23,359 bases of DNA from Prasinococcaceae sp. CCMP 1430. Lineage: Eukaryota; Prasinodermophyta; Palmophyllophyceae; Prasinococcales; Prasinococcaceae. Shown piece by piece: positions 9,453 through 18,387 of the stretch. Position 1 is the first letter of the stretch. The number at the start of each line of letters is the position of its first letter. The notes beneath the pieces are model-generated. The model ran no database searches and was not told where the DNA came from. It worked only from the letters and a program-made list of their open reading frames with translations. The DNA is taken from NCBI GenBank assembly GCA_013416795.1, contig RQSC01000002.1, positions 376,524 to 399,882 on the forward strand. Direction: 5' to 3'. The position numbers and the translations under genes were made by a program.

Positions 9453-9767
9453 CACGCACACACACACACACACACACACACATGTACACGCGTGCAAACG
9501 ACGATGTACAACAGTGCGTTACACGCCCAGGCTAATTCTCACCCCCCCGTAATGTCAATCAAACAACGCTCTGAAAAATGGCACAAAAAAACAGCGTGCG
9601 GCGCGCGACTGATCAATGGGTGTTCGCACGCGACGTGACAGAAAGTTGGGAGTTGCTCGCGTGCAGGCACGCCCTGTACCGCCTCTCGTCGCGCCGGCGC
9701 CGCCACTGGGCGTGCGTGCGGCGCTTCGGTGCGCGCGGGTGCCTTCGGCAACGTGGGCGCCGCCACC
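9397..9767 (+). promoter_or_regulatory. Spacer and upstream region of the first ankyrin-MYND gene
   Basis: Behind the RecX stop lies an AC microsatellite (about 9402-9482). From 9549 to about 9726 the sequence is a copy of the region before the second ankyrin-MYND gene. The shared parts include TAATGTC, CTCTGAAAAAT, GGCGCGCGACTGATC and CGTGCAGGCACGCCC. The gene's ATG at 9768 sits in a good Kozak context (GCCACCATGC). Confidence 0.6.
9549..9726 (+). repeat. Duplicated upstream region, copy 1
   Basis: Direct repeat partner of about 11331-11519. The first ~130 bases align with scattered substitutions and small indels, and the rest is looser GC-rich sequence. Both copies precede an ankyrin-MYND gene in the same orientation, so the tandem duplication included flanking DNA. 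Confidence 0.85.
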
Positions 9768-11066
9768 ATGCCGGCCAACCTGGGGCGACGAGGGCACCGC
9801 GGTGACGTGTGCCGCGCAGCAACGAAAGGCCGCGCTCGCGCGCTTCAGCGACTGCTCGATGCAGGCGCTGACGCAAATGAAGCAAATGCCGATGGCTTTA
9901 CTGCCGCCCTCATCGCAGCGCAATGCGGCCACACACAGTGCCTGCGGCTGCTCCTCGACGCGGGCGCAGACATCGACAGGCCGAGTGAGAATAGCCGTAA
10001 TCCGCTGCTCGCCGCAGCTGCGTATGGACAAGCCGCGTGTCTGGAGTTGCTGCTCGAGAGGGGCGCCGACAAGAACAAGACTGATAATAAGTCCTGCACT
10101 GCATTGATATTTGCAGCGAGGCATGGCTTCACAGATTGTGTTCGGCTTCTCCTCGAGGCGGGCGCCGACAAGGAGAAGCTGACAAGACTCGGGTTTACAG
10201 CTCTAATACTTGCAGCAACTGAGGGCAAAGCCGGATGCGTTCAGCTGCTACTCAAAGCGGGCGCCGACACAGAAGTGTACGCCCCTAATGCCGGCAATGC
10301 CTTGATGGGTGCGGCTACGTATGACCGCACTGACTGTGCCCGCTTGCTGATCGAGGCGGGCGCCGACGTAAACGCAATCAACTCGAGTGGGTTGACTGTG
10401 TTGATGATAGCAGCCGAAAGCGGGAGCGCCGACCTCATCCGCGTGCTGCTCGAGGCGGGCGCCGATGTTTCTGTTACTGTATTCGATGACAAGACAGCAC
10501 TCGATTATGCTGAGGTATTCGGCAACCTCGAGGCCGCCGACCTCCTGCGGGCCGCGGCTGCCGAGCGTCGAGCCGTCGGCGAGCTCGGTGAGCTCCGACT
10601 TGGCGAAGGCAGCGCCACGCGCACACCTTGCGGCGGTAACGCGTCGCGCAACGCCTGCGCGCACTGCGGCAAGACCTCCGCTGCGGCAAAGGCCGAGGGC
10701 GATAAGCTGCGCTCGTGCTCCGCTTGCCGCAGAGCCAAGAAGGAGGGCGCCGACGTGGTCCCTCCCCGCTACTGCAGCCGCGCGTGCCAGGTGGCGGCGT
10801 GGCCCCAGCACAAGCGTGAGTGCGCGGGGAGGTCGAGCTCGACCGAGAAGTCGTTGCGACGCGCTGCAGCACTGCATGACAAGCTTAAGGCGGCACGCGC
10901 CGAAGCGGAAGCTCGTGCCAGTGCCGCTGAAGCAGCTCGACAGGAGGCGATGCAAATTGTGGCTCATCGCGAAGCAAAGCGGGCGGCTATGGAGGCTGCA
11001 GATGCTGCCGTGAAGCGTGCCGAGGCTGCCGAGATGGCCACTCGCAGGAGCAATGGAGAGCGTTAA
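9768..11066 (+). CDS. Ankyrin-repeat protein with MYND zinc finger and coiled-coil tail (copy A)
   Basis: 432 residues from an ATG with strong Kozak context. Ankyrin repeats of about 33 residues, roughly eight, run through residues 15-265, each with the pattern G-T-A-L/A-A-A...C-x-x-L/LLL-x-A-G-A-D. They are followed by a MYND finger: CAHCGK, CSACRRAK, YCSRACQVAAW, HKREC, supplying the Cys and His ligands. Ankyrin and MYND domains both bind proteins, so an adaptor role is likely; the target is unknown. The last ~75 residues (from about EKSLRRAAALHDKLKAARAE) are Ala/Glu/Arg-rich with heptad character, a probable coiled coil. That tail is absent from copy B. No intron is seen. The ankyrin part is visibly less GC-rich than neighbouring genes, whereas the MYND part is GC-rich. 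Domain calls are firm; biological function is unknown. Confidence 0.9.
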   Translation: MPANLGRRGHRGDVCRAATKGRARALQRLLDAGADANEANADGFTAALIAAQCGHTQCLRLLLDAGADIDRPSENSRNPLLAAAAYGQAACLELLLERGADKNKTDNKSCTALIFAARHGFTDCVRLLLEAGADKEKLTRLGFTALILAATEGKAGCVQLLLKAGADTEVYAPNAGNALMGAATYDRTDCARLLIEAGADVNAINSSGLTVLMIAAESGSADLIRVLLEAGADVSVTVFDDKTALDYAEVFGNLEAADLLRAAAAERRAVGELGELRLGEGSATRTPCGGNASRNACAHCGKTSAAAKAEGDKLRSCSACRRAKKEGADVVPPRYCSRACQVAAWPQHKRECAGRSSSTEKSLRRAAALHDKLKAARAEAEARASAAEAARQEAMQIVAHREAKRAAMEAADAAVKRAEAAEMATRRSNGER

Positions 11067-11733
11067 AACAGCGGAAGAGCGAGTTGCCGCATCGGAGGAA
11101 GCCCTGGCGTGAAGCGTCGAGGGCGTGCGAGGAGTGAGCCACGGCGGCCTCGCTACACACACACACACACGCACGCACGCACGCACGCGCGCGCGCACAC
11201 ACACACACACATACACATACGTATACGCATGCGAGAGACCATGCGATATGCATCGGTCGGTGGCCACCTATGCCCTCCTATGTAGTACTGTACCGTGCGG
11301 CTGCACCACCACCTGCTTCCCCACCACCCGGTAATGTCCATCAAAGAGTGCTCTGAAAAATTGGCACGAAAAACGCAGCGAGCGGCGCGCGACTGATCGA
11401 TGGGTGTGCGCACACGACGTGACGGAAATTAGGGCTTCGCGTGCAGGCACGCCCCGCGCCGCGCCACGCCCCGCCACGCTGCACCGGCGTCGCCACTGCG
11501 CGCGCGCGCGGCGCTGCAGCGCGCACAGGTAGGTGCCCCCGCAGACCCTCGTCACCCTTCCGTCTCCTCCCGGCTGCCTTGCCTGTACTCCAGCTCGGAG
11601 GGCTCCTCCGGCCTGGTGAGAGCACGAGTGGGCCGCTGAGGCCGCCGGGCTGGTCCTCGCCACGCCAAATATCTACGGCCGGCGCAGAGAGCTCGCTGGG
11701 CTTGCGAGTGCCTCCGTCAAGGAGGCCGCCACT
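11067..11733 (+). promoter_or_regulatory. Spacer and leader of the second ankyrin-MYND gene
   Basis: It begins with the remains of a shared 3' end (11117-11154 matches the end of copy B), then AC/GC repeats (11154-11217). The duplicated upstream region follows at 11331-11519. From 11529 to 11708 there is a 180-base segment lacking in copy A. It starts with ACAG/GTAGGTGC, a good 5' splice site, and ends in AG, so it may be a leader intron. An AAATATCT element lies at about 11666-11673 inside it. Confidence 0.55.
11331..11519 (+). repeat. Duplicated upstream region, copy 2
   Basis: Partner of about 9549-9726. See that entry for the shared segments. It lies in the same position and orientation relative to the downstream ankyrin-MYND gene, except for the extra 180-base segment before the ATG. 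Confidence 0.85.
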
Positions 11734-13683
11734 ATGCGAGCGAACCTGAACCGCGCCAGGCGAGGGCGCCGTGGCGATGTTCACAGGGCAGCGGACGAAG
11801 GCCGCCTTCGCGCGCTCCGGCGACTCCTCGAGGCAGGCGCCAACGCGGATGACGCCAATGCCGAAGGCTTCACTGCAGCCATTGCCGCCGCGGTACGCGG
11901 CAACACCGAGTGTCTGCGGCTGCTGCTCGACGCAGGTGCAGATGTCGACAAACGAAGTGGCAATAGTTATTGCAGACGCACTGCGTTGATGGCTTCAGCT
12001 GCGTATGACCGAGCCGACTGCATACAAATGCTGCTCGAGAGCGGCGCCGACAAGGACAAGGCGGACGCCAATGCCGCCACTGCAGTGATGTTTGCGGCAC
12101 AACATGGCCACGTCAAGTGCCTTCGGCTGCTGCTCGAGGCGGGCGCCGACAGGGACAAGCAATCATTCAGCGGGTTCACAGCTTTGATGATGGCAACGGG
12201 TCGGGGGCATACCGACTGCGTTCGGCTGCTAATCCAGGCGGGCGCGGACATGGACATATTCAATCCCTCAGTCGGCACTGCGCTGAACGGCGCTGCTATG
12301 TTTGGCCACACCGACTGCGTCCGCTTGCTCCTCGAGGCGGGCGCAGACGTGTCCGTTGCTTCGATCGGTGGCAAGACGCCACTCGACCACGCTACGGACC
12401 AGGGCCACAAGGAGGCCGCCGCCCTCCTGCGCGCCGCAGGTGCACAGCGTGGAAGCGTCGCTGGGCGTTCAAGTGCCTCCGTCGATGAACGCACCAGTAT
12501 ACCGGCCAGGGCAGGGCGCCGCGGCGGTTTGGTTCTTTTTGCAGTCACGGGCATGGCTCGCGAGCTCCAGGAGCTCCTCGAGGCAGGCGCCGACGCAAAT
12601 GAGGCTCACGACAAAGGCTTCACTGCAGCCATTGCCGCAGCGGGCCGTGGCAACGCTGAATGCCTCCGACTGCTGCTCGCAGCAGGCGCGGACGCAGACA
12701 AGGTCGACACTAATGGCGCCTCAGCGTTAATGCGCGCGGCGTTTCATGGCCACGCAGAGTGCGTACAGATGCTGCTCGATGAGGGCGCCGATGTGAACAA
12801 GGTGGACTTTCGTGGCATGCCGGCACTCATGTATGCTGCGAAGGAGGGCCACACTAGCTGTCTCCGTATGCTTCTCGAGAAGGAGGCCGACGTCGACAAG
12901 GTCGATGTTGACGGCGCCTCGGCAGTAATGATCTCGGCAGGTGGTGGTCATGCTGACTGTCTCCAGTTGCTGCTCGAGGCGGGTGCTGACACGTGCAAAG
13001 CCGACGCCACCGGCCTCTCGGCTGTGATGCGTGCGGCCGGAAGTGGTGAAGCGAAGTGTCTCCGGCTCTTGCTCGAAAGAGGCGCTGAGATCAACAAGTT
13101 CGGTCCTACCGGCCACACCGCAGTAGGGGTCGCGGCATCAAATGGCCAAGCAGACTGTCTCAAGATTTTGCTCGAGGCGGGTGCCGACATACACAGACTC
13201 GGCCCGTACGGGACAACTGTGTTGATGCAAGCAGCCCTTGACGAAGAGGGCGACTGCATCCGCATGCTGCTCGATGCAGGCGCCGACGTGTCTACTACTA
13301 CACCCAGTGGCATCACGGCACTCGATTTGGCTGAGACATCAGGTAACGTCAAGGGCGCGGCCCTGCTGCGGGCCGCGGCTGCCGAGAGCCGGGCAGTCGG
13401 CGAGCTCGGTGAGCTCCGACTTGGCGAAGGCAGCGCCACGGGCGTGCCCAGCGGCAGTAACGAGTCGCGCAACGCCTGCGCGCACTGCGGCAAGACCTCC
13501 GCCGATGCGAAGGCCGAGGGCGGCAAGCTGCGATCGTGCTCCGGCTGCTGCAATGCTAAGGCGGAGGGCGCCGACGTGGTCCCTCCACGCTACTGCAGCC
13601 GCGCGTGCCAGGTGGCGGCGTGGCCCCAGCACAAGCGTGAGTGCGCGGGGAGGTCGAGCTCGTCGAGGGCGCGCGACGAGTGA
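11734..13683 (+). CDS. Ankyrin-repeat/MYND protein, apparent fusion of two units (copy B)
   Basis: 649 residues from ATG 11734. A first ankyrin block (about residues 12-235) ends like the ankyrin block of copy A (KTPLDHATDQGHKEAAALLR). Instead of a MYND finger it runs into a linker, AQRGSVAGRSSASVDERTS, and a second block starting ARELQELLEAGADANE. That block has about nine repeats and is followed by a MYND finger (CAHCGK, CSGCCNAK, YCSRACQVAAW, HKREC). The linker DNA (12471-12531) resembles the untranslated bases before the start codons of both genes, so an ancestral leader seems to have become coding when two tandem genes fused. The protein ends a few residues after the MYND finger, without the coiled coil of copy A. 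No intron is seen inside the coding region. Likely a protein-binding scaffold; partner unknown. Confidence 0.88.
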   Translation: MRANLNRARRGRRGDVHRAADEGRLRALRRLLEAGANADDANAEGFTAAIAAAVRGNTECLRLLLDAGADVDKRSGNSYCRRTALMASAAYDRADCIQMLLESGADKDKADANAATAVMFAAQHGHVKCLRLLLEAGADRDKQSFSGFTALMMATGRGHTDCVRLLIQAGADMDIFNPSVGTALNGAAMFGHTDCVRLLLEAGADVSVASIGGKTPLDHATDQGHKEAAALLRAAGAQRGSVAGRSSASVDERTSIPARAGRRGGLVLFAVTGMARELQELLEAGADANEAHDKGFTAAIAAAGRGNAECLRLLLAAGADADKVDTNGASALMRAAFHGHAECVQMLLDEGADVNKVDFRGMPALMYAAKEGHTSCLRMLLEKEADVDKVDVDGASAVMISAGGGHADCLQLLLEAGADTCKADATGLSAVMRAAGSGEAKCLRLLLERGAEINKFGPTGHTAVGVAASNGQADCLKILLEAGADIHRLGPYGTTVLMQAALDEEGDCIRMLLDAGADVSTTTPSGITALDLAETSGNVKGAALLRAAAAESRAVGELGELRLGEGSATGVPSGSNESRNACAHCGKTSADAKAEGGKLRSCSGCCNAKAEGADVVPPRYCSRACQVAAWPQHKRECAGRSSSSRARDE

Positions 13684-13703
13684 GCCACGGCGGCCTCGCT
13701 GCC

Positions 13704-14812
13704 ATGGCCCGACGCGTCGCCGCTCGCACGAGGCACGCGCCACGCACTGGCGTGGTTGGCAGGCCCGCGATCGAGGGAGGGCGCAAGCCTGCAGCTGACT
13801 GTTGCGTGAGTGAGTGAGTGAGGGCGAGCGAGGCTGAGTGAGTGGTGGTGTTCAGGTTTGGGTTCACATAAGGGTATAGTGTAGGGTTTATATATCTTCT
13901 TGGATAAGGCCAGGGCCGCCGGCGCCGGCGCGGCGTGGCTGGTGGTGGAGGGGTGGCCCGCCCCCCTTCCCTCGGCCCAGCACCTCGAGCGAGCGCTCGT
14001 GCTGCAACGCATAGTCGCGGCGAGCGCGCGCCGCGTGCGCGGCGGCCGCCGCGGGGACGCTGTACGACATCCCCGTGAGCAACAACGGCGCGCGCGTGCG
14101 CCTGCTGCTGTACAAGGCTGGCCTCGAGGGCGAGGTCGAAATACAGTCCCCCGCGGCCCTCGGCGGCCTCAAGTCGGAGGAGTACCTTCAGCTGCACCCG
14201 CAGGGCAAGATGCCGCTGCTCGTCACCGAGACCGGCCTCGCGGTGCCGGAGTCGGAGGTCATCGTGTCGTACCTCCTGGACAAGTACCCGGAAGAGACCG
14301 CGCCATTCGTGGCGCCGACCGTCGACGCGCGCACGCGCGCGGCGCTGCTCACGCGCCTGCACGACGTGTACATGTGCGGCGCGCCGCCGGGCGGCAACAC
14401 CGTCATGGGGGGGCTCTACAAGCCAATGGGCGAGGACGAGCGCGAGGCGAAGCTCGCGAGCATGAACGCGCAGCTCGACGACATCGAGGCGCTGCTCGCG
14501 GACGGTGCCAACGGTGGCGGGCCGTGGCTGGCCACCAGCGCGGCACCCTCCACGGCGGACTTCGCTCTCTTCCCTTCGATGGTGTTCGTCCGTTTCATGG
14601 CGCCGCGATTCTTCGGCTGGGAGGACCCCTTCGCCGTCGAGCGCAGGCCGTACCTCGCGCGCTGGTGGGACGCATGCATGGCGGACGCTGACTTCGCGCG
14701 CGTGCACGGCGAGGTCGCCGGCGCCCTCGAGGGGTGGGCCGACGGCGGGCGGTGGGACAAGATCGGCGCCAACGAGCAGGTCGCCGCCGCGCCGGATCGC
14801 TACAAGCACTAG
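13704..14812 (+). CDS. Glutathione S-transferase family protein
   Basis: Soluble GST that would join glutathione to electrophiles or act as a related thiol enzyme. The thioredoxin-fold half starts GTLYDIPVSNNGARVRLLLY and holds HPQGKMPLLVTETG (with the cis-Pro) and PESEVIVSYLLDKYP, the Glu-Ser pair that grips glutathione. The helical half contains STADFALFPSMV, the usual N-capping motif with Asp. The catalytic residue near the N-terminus is not obvious: Ser-Asn-Asn stands where Ser, Tyr or Cys is expected. Exon 2 opens at 14015 right behind an in-frame TAG without an ATG. A fitting exon 1 is 13704-13805 (34 codons, basic, transit-like), ending at GTGAGTGAGT. The 209-base phase-0 intron ends ATAG/TCG. 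Exon 1 begins only 20 bases after the ankyrin-MYND gene's stop, unusually tight. The GST class is undecided. Confidence 0.85.
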
Positions 14813-15032
14813 CTAGATGCCTAGCTAGGTCGGACCACGCACGGCAAATGGCTTGTTACAGAGGTATCGCACAGCCATCGCCCCATTGCGTCGCTGCGCG
14901 CACACGGATCGGCCGCGCGTCCTGTCGACAGGCGGCGCGAGCGTCAGGGAGCAGCATGCGCGCAATCGCACTGCCGCGTTGGTACCTCCTCATCGCACCG
15001 CACCGCAGCCCGCTCGCTCGATCGCCCACTAG
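14813..15032. other. Convergent 3' spacer between GST and GxxExxY genes
   Basis: 220 bases between facing stops, starting with repeated CTAGCTAG-type words (about 14811-14828). TGTAA on the minus strand at 14860-14856 is a possible poly(A) signal for the GxxExxY gene, about 175 bases behind its stop. Confidence 0.4.
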
Positions 15033-17490
15033 CTAGTGCTCTCTTCGGTGGCGGGGGCAGTAGAGCGTAAGGACCTCCGGCTGCGCGCCCGCGAGGGGCG
15101 CGAAGTTGACGGCGTATGGTCGCACGGAGGGACGCGAGGCGGTCGCGTCCGTGCCACCGGCGCCGGTGCCGGCGGCACTGTCGCCGCCGTAGTAAAAGGC
15201 CTCGATGCCGCGAGCGTGCGAAGCGGCCACGCGGAGGTCCGCCCTGTCACCGGCCGTCACGTGCACGACCACAGGCTGGGCGACCGTCGCGGTGCCCTCC
15301 TGGTGGGCAACGGCGGCGTTCAGGTCGTTGTTGCTGGGGATGGGATCCTCTGGATGCGCCACGATGTCTGCGGAGCACTCGCCGACATTGACGCCCTTGT
15401 AGAACACGGGCACGTGCACCTCGAGGGCCGCTCGGATGCCGCGCAGCAGGAGCTCCACGCTGAGCGCCTTGCGGTAGAAGGCTGGGGAGGGCGCACGCCC
15501 AGTGGTGTCGATGCAGCGCGCGGGAGTCAGGCGCCGCTCTCGCGGGCGCGGGCGCGGGCGCTCCAGAAATGCGAAGAACGGCACATGCACGCACGACAGC
15601 GGCGCACGCGCCCTCCACGCAGGCGCAACTTGCGCGCGCACACGCACACACGCACGCACGCACACGTGTCATGTCACGTGGCTTTCACAAACCTTTGTCA
15701 TAGCCCGGCCCCAGCTCCGATGCAACCTCCTGCGCGGCGTCCACAAGGGCGCGATCGAAGTGTGTCTTGTGGTGGTCGGGCGGTGCCGCTGGGAGCGCGA
15801 CCACCACAGCGTTTCCAACGCGCGCGCCCTTCGCGCCGGGGAGGGGCGACTGTGGTGCGTGTGCTCCCCTCTCGGCGGTGGTGGTGGGGCGGGACGCACC
15901 GGCGCCGGCAGCGCTGCCGTTGGCGGTCGCGCGAGTCGTCGGCGCGCCGTGCGCGCTCGCATGCTGTGGCGCGGCGGTGGCGACGTGCGTACCGGCGGCG
16001 TCCACGCTGAGGTGCAGCAGGCTGCCGCGCAGTGACTCGGTCTCGATATCGGTGCGCTCCCTTGTGACGGGCGACGCGCGGGGCGGCGAGGCACCCATGA
16101 CGACGCCCTCATGCAGCCTCCTCGTGTGGCGCGCGTTCGTGAAGGCGGTGCTGGCGGCTGCGGCGGACGCCTTGGCGGCCTCGCGTGCCTCGTGCGGATG
16201 CGCGCGAGCGCGCGCGGGCCCCCACGCGACGACGACGCCGGCGCCGCCAGCGTCGTTCACGAAGGCGAGGAGGTCCGCGTGCGCCGTCGCGAGGTGCTTG
16301 AGGCGTCCGCCGAGGACGTCTTTGTCGCGCGGCTGGACGGCGTAGTACGTGCTCATGAGCGGCGCGGCGACGGCGCCCACCACGCACCCCCCGCCGCTGC
16401 GCGCCGCGTCTACCGCGTGGTTGGCGGCCATCCACGCGTGCAGGCGCTCCACCGCAGCGCGCTCCTCGCCGCTGACGGAGGGGTTGACCAGGCCGCTGCC
16501 GCCAACACCGCGAGGCGCATTGTTGCCCGCGCCGCCGTAGTGCGCGTGCGCGTTGCCGCGGCCGCCGCCGACGGCGCGCACGCCGAAGTTGGGCGCAGGG
16601 GCGTGGCGCGCCTGCTGCTGCTGCTGGCGTTGGTGGTGCTCGGAGGCTGGCCTGCTCGCAACGGCATGGACCGCCGCGAGGCTAGTGGGCAAGGCGCGGC
16701 GATCTTTGCGTGTGGAGGTAAAAGAGAGAGAGAGAGGGAGAAATCGTGCATGCCGTTGCGCATCCGCGCCGTCCGAGAGCGAGCTCGCGCCGTCTTCGCC
16801 GCCGCCGCCCTCGCCACCGTCGGAGCTCCTGGCGTAGCAGGAGCTGCCGCGGCTCCCCTCCTCAGCGGCGAGCGCCCACGCGTTGCGCGCCGACGCGTTG
16901 CGCGCCGACACCACCGCGGCGGCACCAGCAACGGCGCTCTCACCAAAACCCCCCTCCGCGCCGGCCGCGTCCGATCCCGCGCTGATGAGCTCGTCAGTCG
17001 CGCCAACGCTGCCGGGCCCGTCTGAGCCGATCGCGGCCCGGCCGTCCGGCTCCTCCGCCGACGCCGCTGGCGCCGTCCCCGCGTCGGCGGAGTTGCTCGC
17101 CGGTAGGCTGGTGCTGCCTTCGGCCGGGGCGCCGCCGCGCGGCGCTCCATTCGCCCCCTCGGGCTCGGCGTCGCCTTCGGCGGCGGCGGCCATCCTGACC
17201 TCCGCTGCGGCCGTCATGACCGCCTCCCTCACCGCGGCGCGCTCGCCGCGCAGTCGATCTGCCAGCGCCGCCAGCACGTCCATGTCCAGGGCAGGCGCAA
17301 CACCGGCGGCCGCCGCAGCGTCATCGCCGTCGGCGCCGCGCGCAAACATGCGCGTACGCAGTGACTCGCTGCCGGCGTCGGCGCCACCCGCGCCATTGAC
17401 GGCGCGCGGGCTGTGGCCTTTGCAGCGGCGCTCGCGCGCCCCCGCCCTCGCAACAATCCCTCCCCGCGTGCCGCGTGCCGCCGCGCACAT
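15033..17490 (-). CDS. Large disordered protein with C-terminal degenerate GxxExxY (PDDEXK_3) domain
   Basis: 748 residues from exons 17490-15693 and 15481-15033. The 211-base intron (GTTTGT...CCCAG, phase 1) splits the conserved domain, and joining restores it: VDAAQEVASELGPGYDK-AFYRKALSVELLLRG, then LEVHVPVFYKGVNVGECSADIV, and later RPYAVNF. These correspond to the family pattern LGPGxxExxYxxAL-xxEL, YKG, D and INF. Bacterial GxxExxY proteins belong to the PDDEXK nuclease superfamily, but their function is poorly known. Here the family Glu is Lys, and the VivElK strand reads VVVHVTA, so only the Asp survives and nuclease activity is unlikely. An insert of about 20 residues precedes that strand. 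The first ~590 residues are Ala/Gly/Ser-rich with poly-Gln and poly-Ala and have no recognisable domain. The start is the first in-frame ATG; a GTG lies 36 bases upstream. Confidence 0.78.
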
Positions 17491-17667
17491 CCCCCGCCCG
17501 ATCGAAGGGGGGGGCGTTGCCGCCACCAGCCAGGCGGCAGCTGCGCCTCCCTGGCTGCCAGTCCGCTCGCACGCGCGGCGACCACGGGCCGCCTCGGCCG
17601 CCGTTTTTTTTTCCCGGCAAAATTTTCCGCGCGCGCCGCCGATCGCGCCGCCTCCTTTGATTAGACC

Positions 17668-17716
17668 TTCGACCCAAACGACGGGTCGAAATCTTTCGCG
17701 TCCCGATCACGAAAGA
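17668..17716. repeat. Two adjacent perfect inverted repeats
   Basis: TTCGACCC (17668-17675), a 7-base loop, then GGGTCGAA (17683-17690). One base further, TCTTTCG (17692-17698), an 11-base loop, then CGAAAGA (17710-17716). Both arms match exactly. They lie about 180-230 bases upstream of the GxxExxY gene's ATG. Confidence 0.8.
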
Positions 17717-17845
17717 CGTAATGTTACGATGATGATCGCATCCGAATCCGAATCCGTCGCATTCTTCGCCTGACAAAGACACCCTAAGCCCTACATTGAC
17801 AACTCCTGCTCATCGTCGGCCTCGCACGGCGCTCACATCTTGAGG

Positions 17846-17847
<2 letters not shown>

Positions 17848-17898
<51 letters not shown>

Positions 17899-17964
17899 TG
17901 TGTGTGTGTGTGTGTGTGTATGTGTGTGTGTGCATGTGTGTGTTTGCATGTGCATGTGCATGTG

Positions 17965-18021
<57 letters not shown>
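17848..18021 (+). repeat. (GT)n microsatellite
   Basis: About 170 bases of GT repeat with interruptions (TACG, TATG, and four units of GCATGT near 17930-17970). Confidence 0.95.
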
Positions 18022-18023
<2 letters not shown>

Positions 18024-18302
18024 GTGTAGGTCAGGGTCGGTGTGGGTCAAGAACCGGGTGTGGGCGCGCGCGCGGCGTGTGTGTGCAGAGTGCGTGTGCG
18101 CGTGTGCCTGCGCGCGCTAGCGTGTGCGCACATGCTTGCGTGGCCACGCGCGTGGGCAGCGCGTGCGTGCGCCCTGCGCCCTCCACGTGCGCATGCCAGC
18201 GGCCTACAAAATGCCCGCAATGTGTGTGGCACACACACGCATGCCATGGGAGAATGTTCGTGCGTTCCGAGTCTGAATTGTGCGATATCGATGTCATCGA
18301 GT

Positions 18303-18329
18303 CGTGTGTGTGCGTGCGCGCGCGCGCGC

Positions 18330-18384
<55 letters not shown>
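18303..18384 (+). repeat. (GC)n/(GT)n microsatellite
   Basis: A GC dinucleotide run (about 18313-18343) passes directly into a GT run (to about 18384). Confidence 0.95.

Positions 18385-18387
<3 letters not shown>

Noticed and set aside
13556-14809. 417-codon minus-strand frame opposite the GST gene
   Set aside because: Low-complexity Arg/Ala sequence. The plus-strand GST is clearly the real gene.
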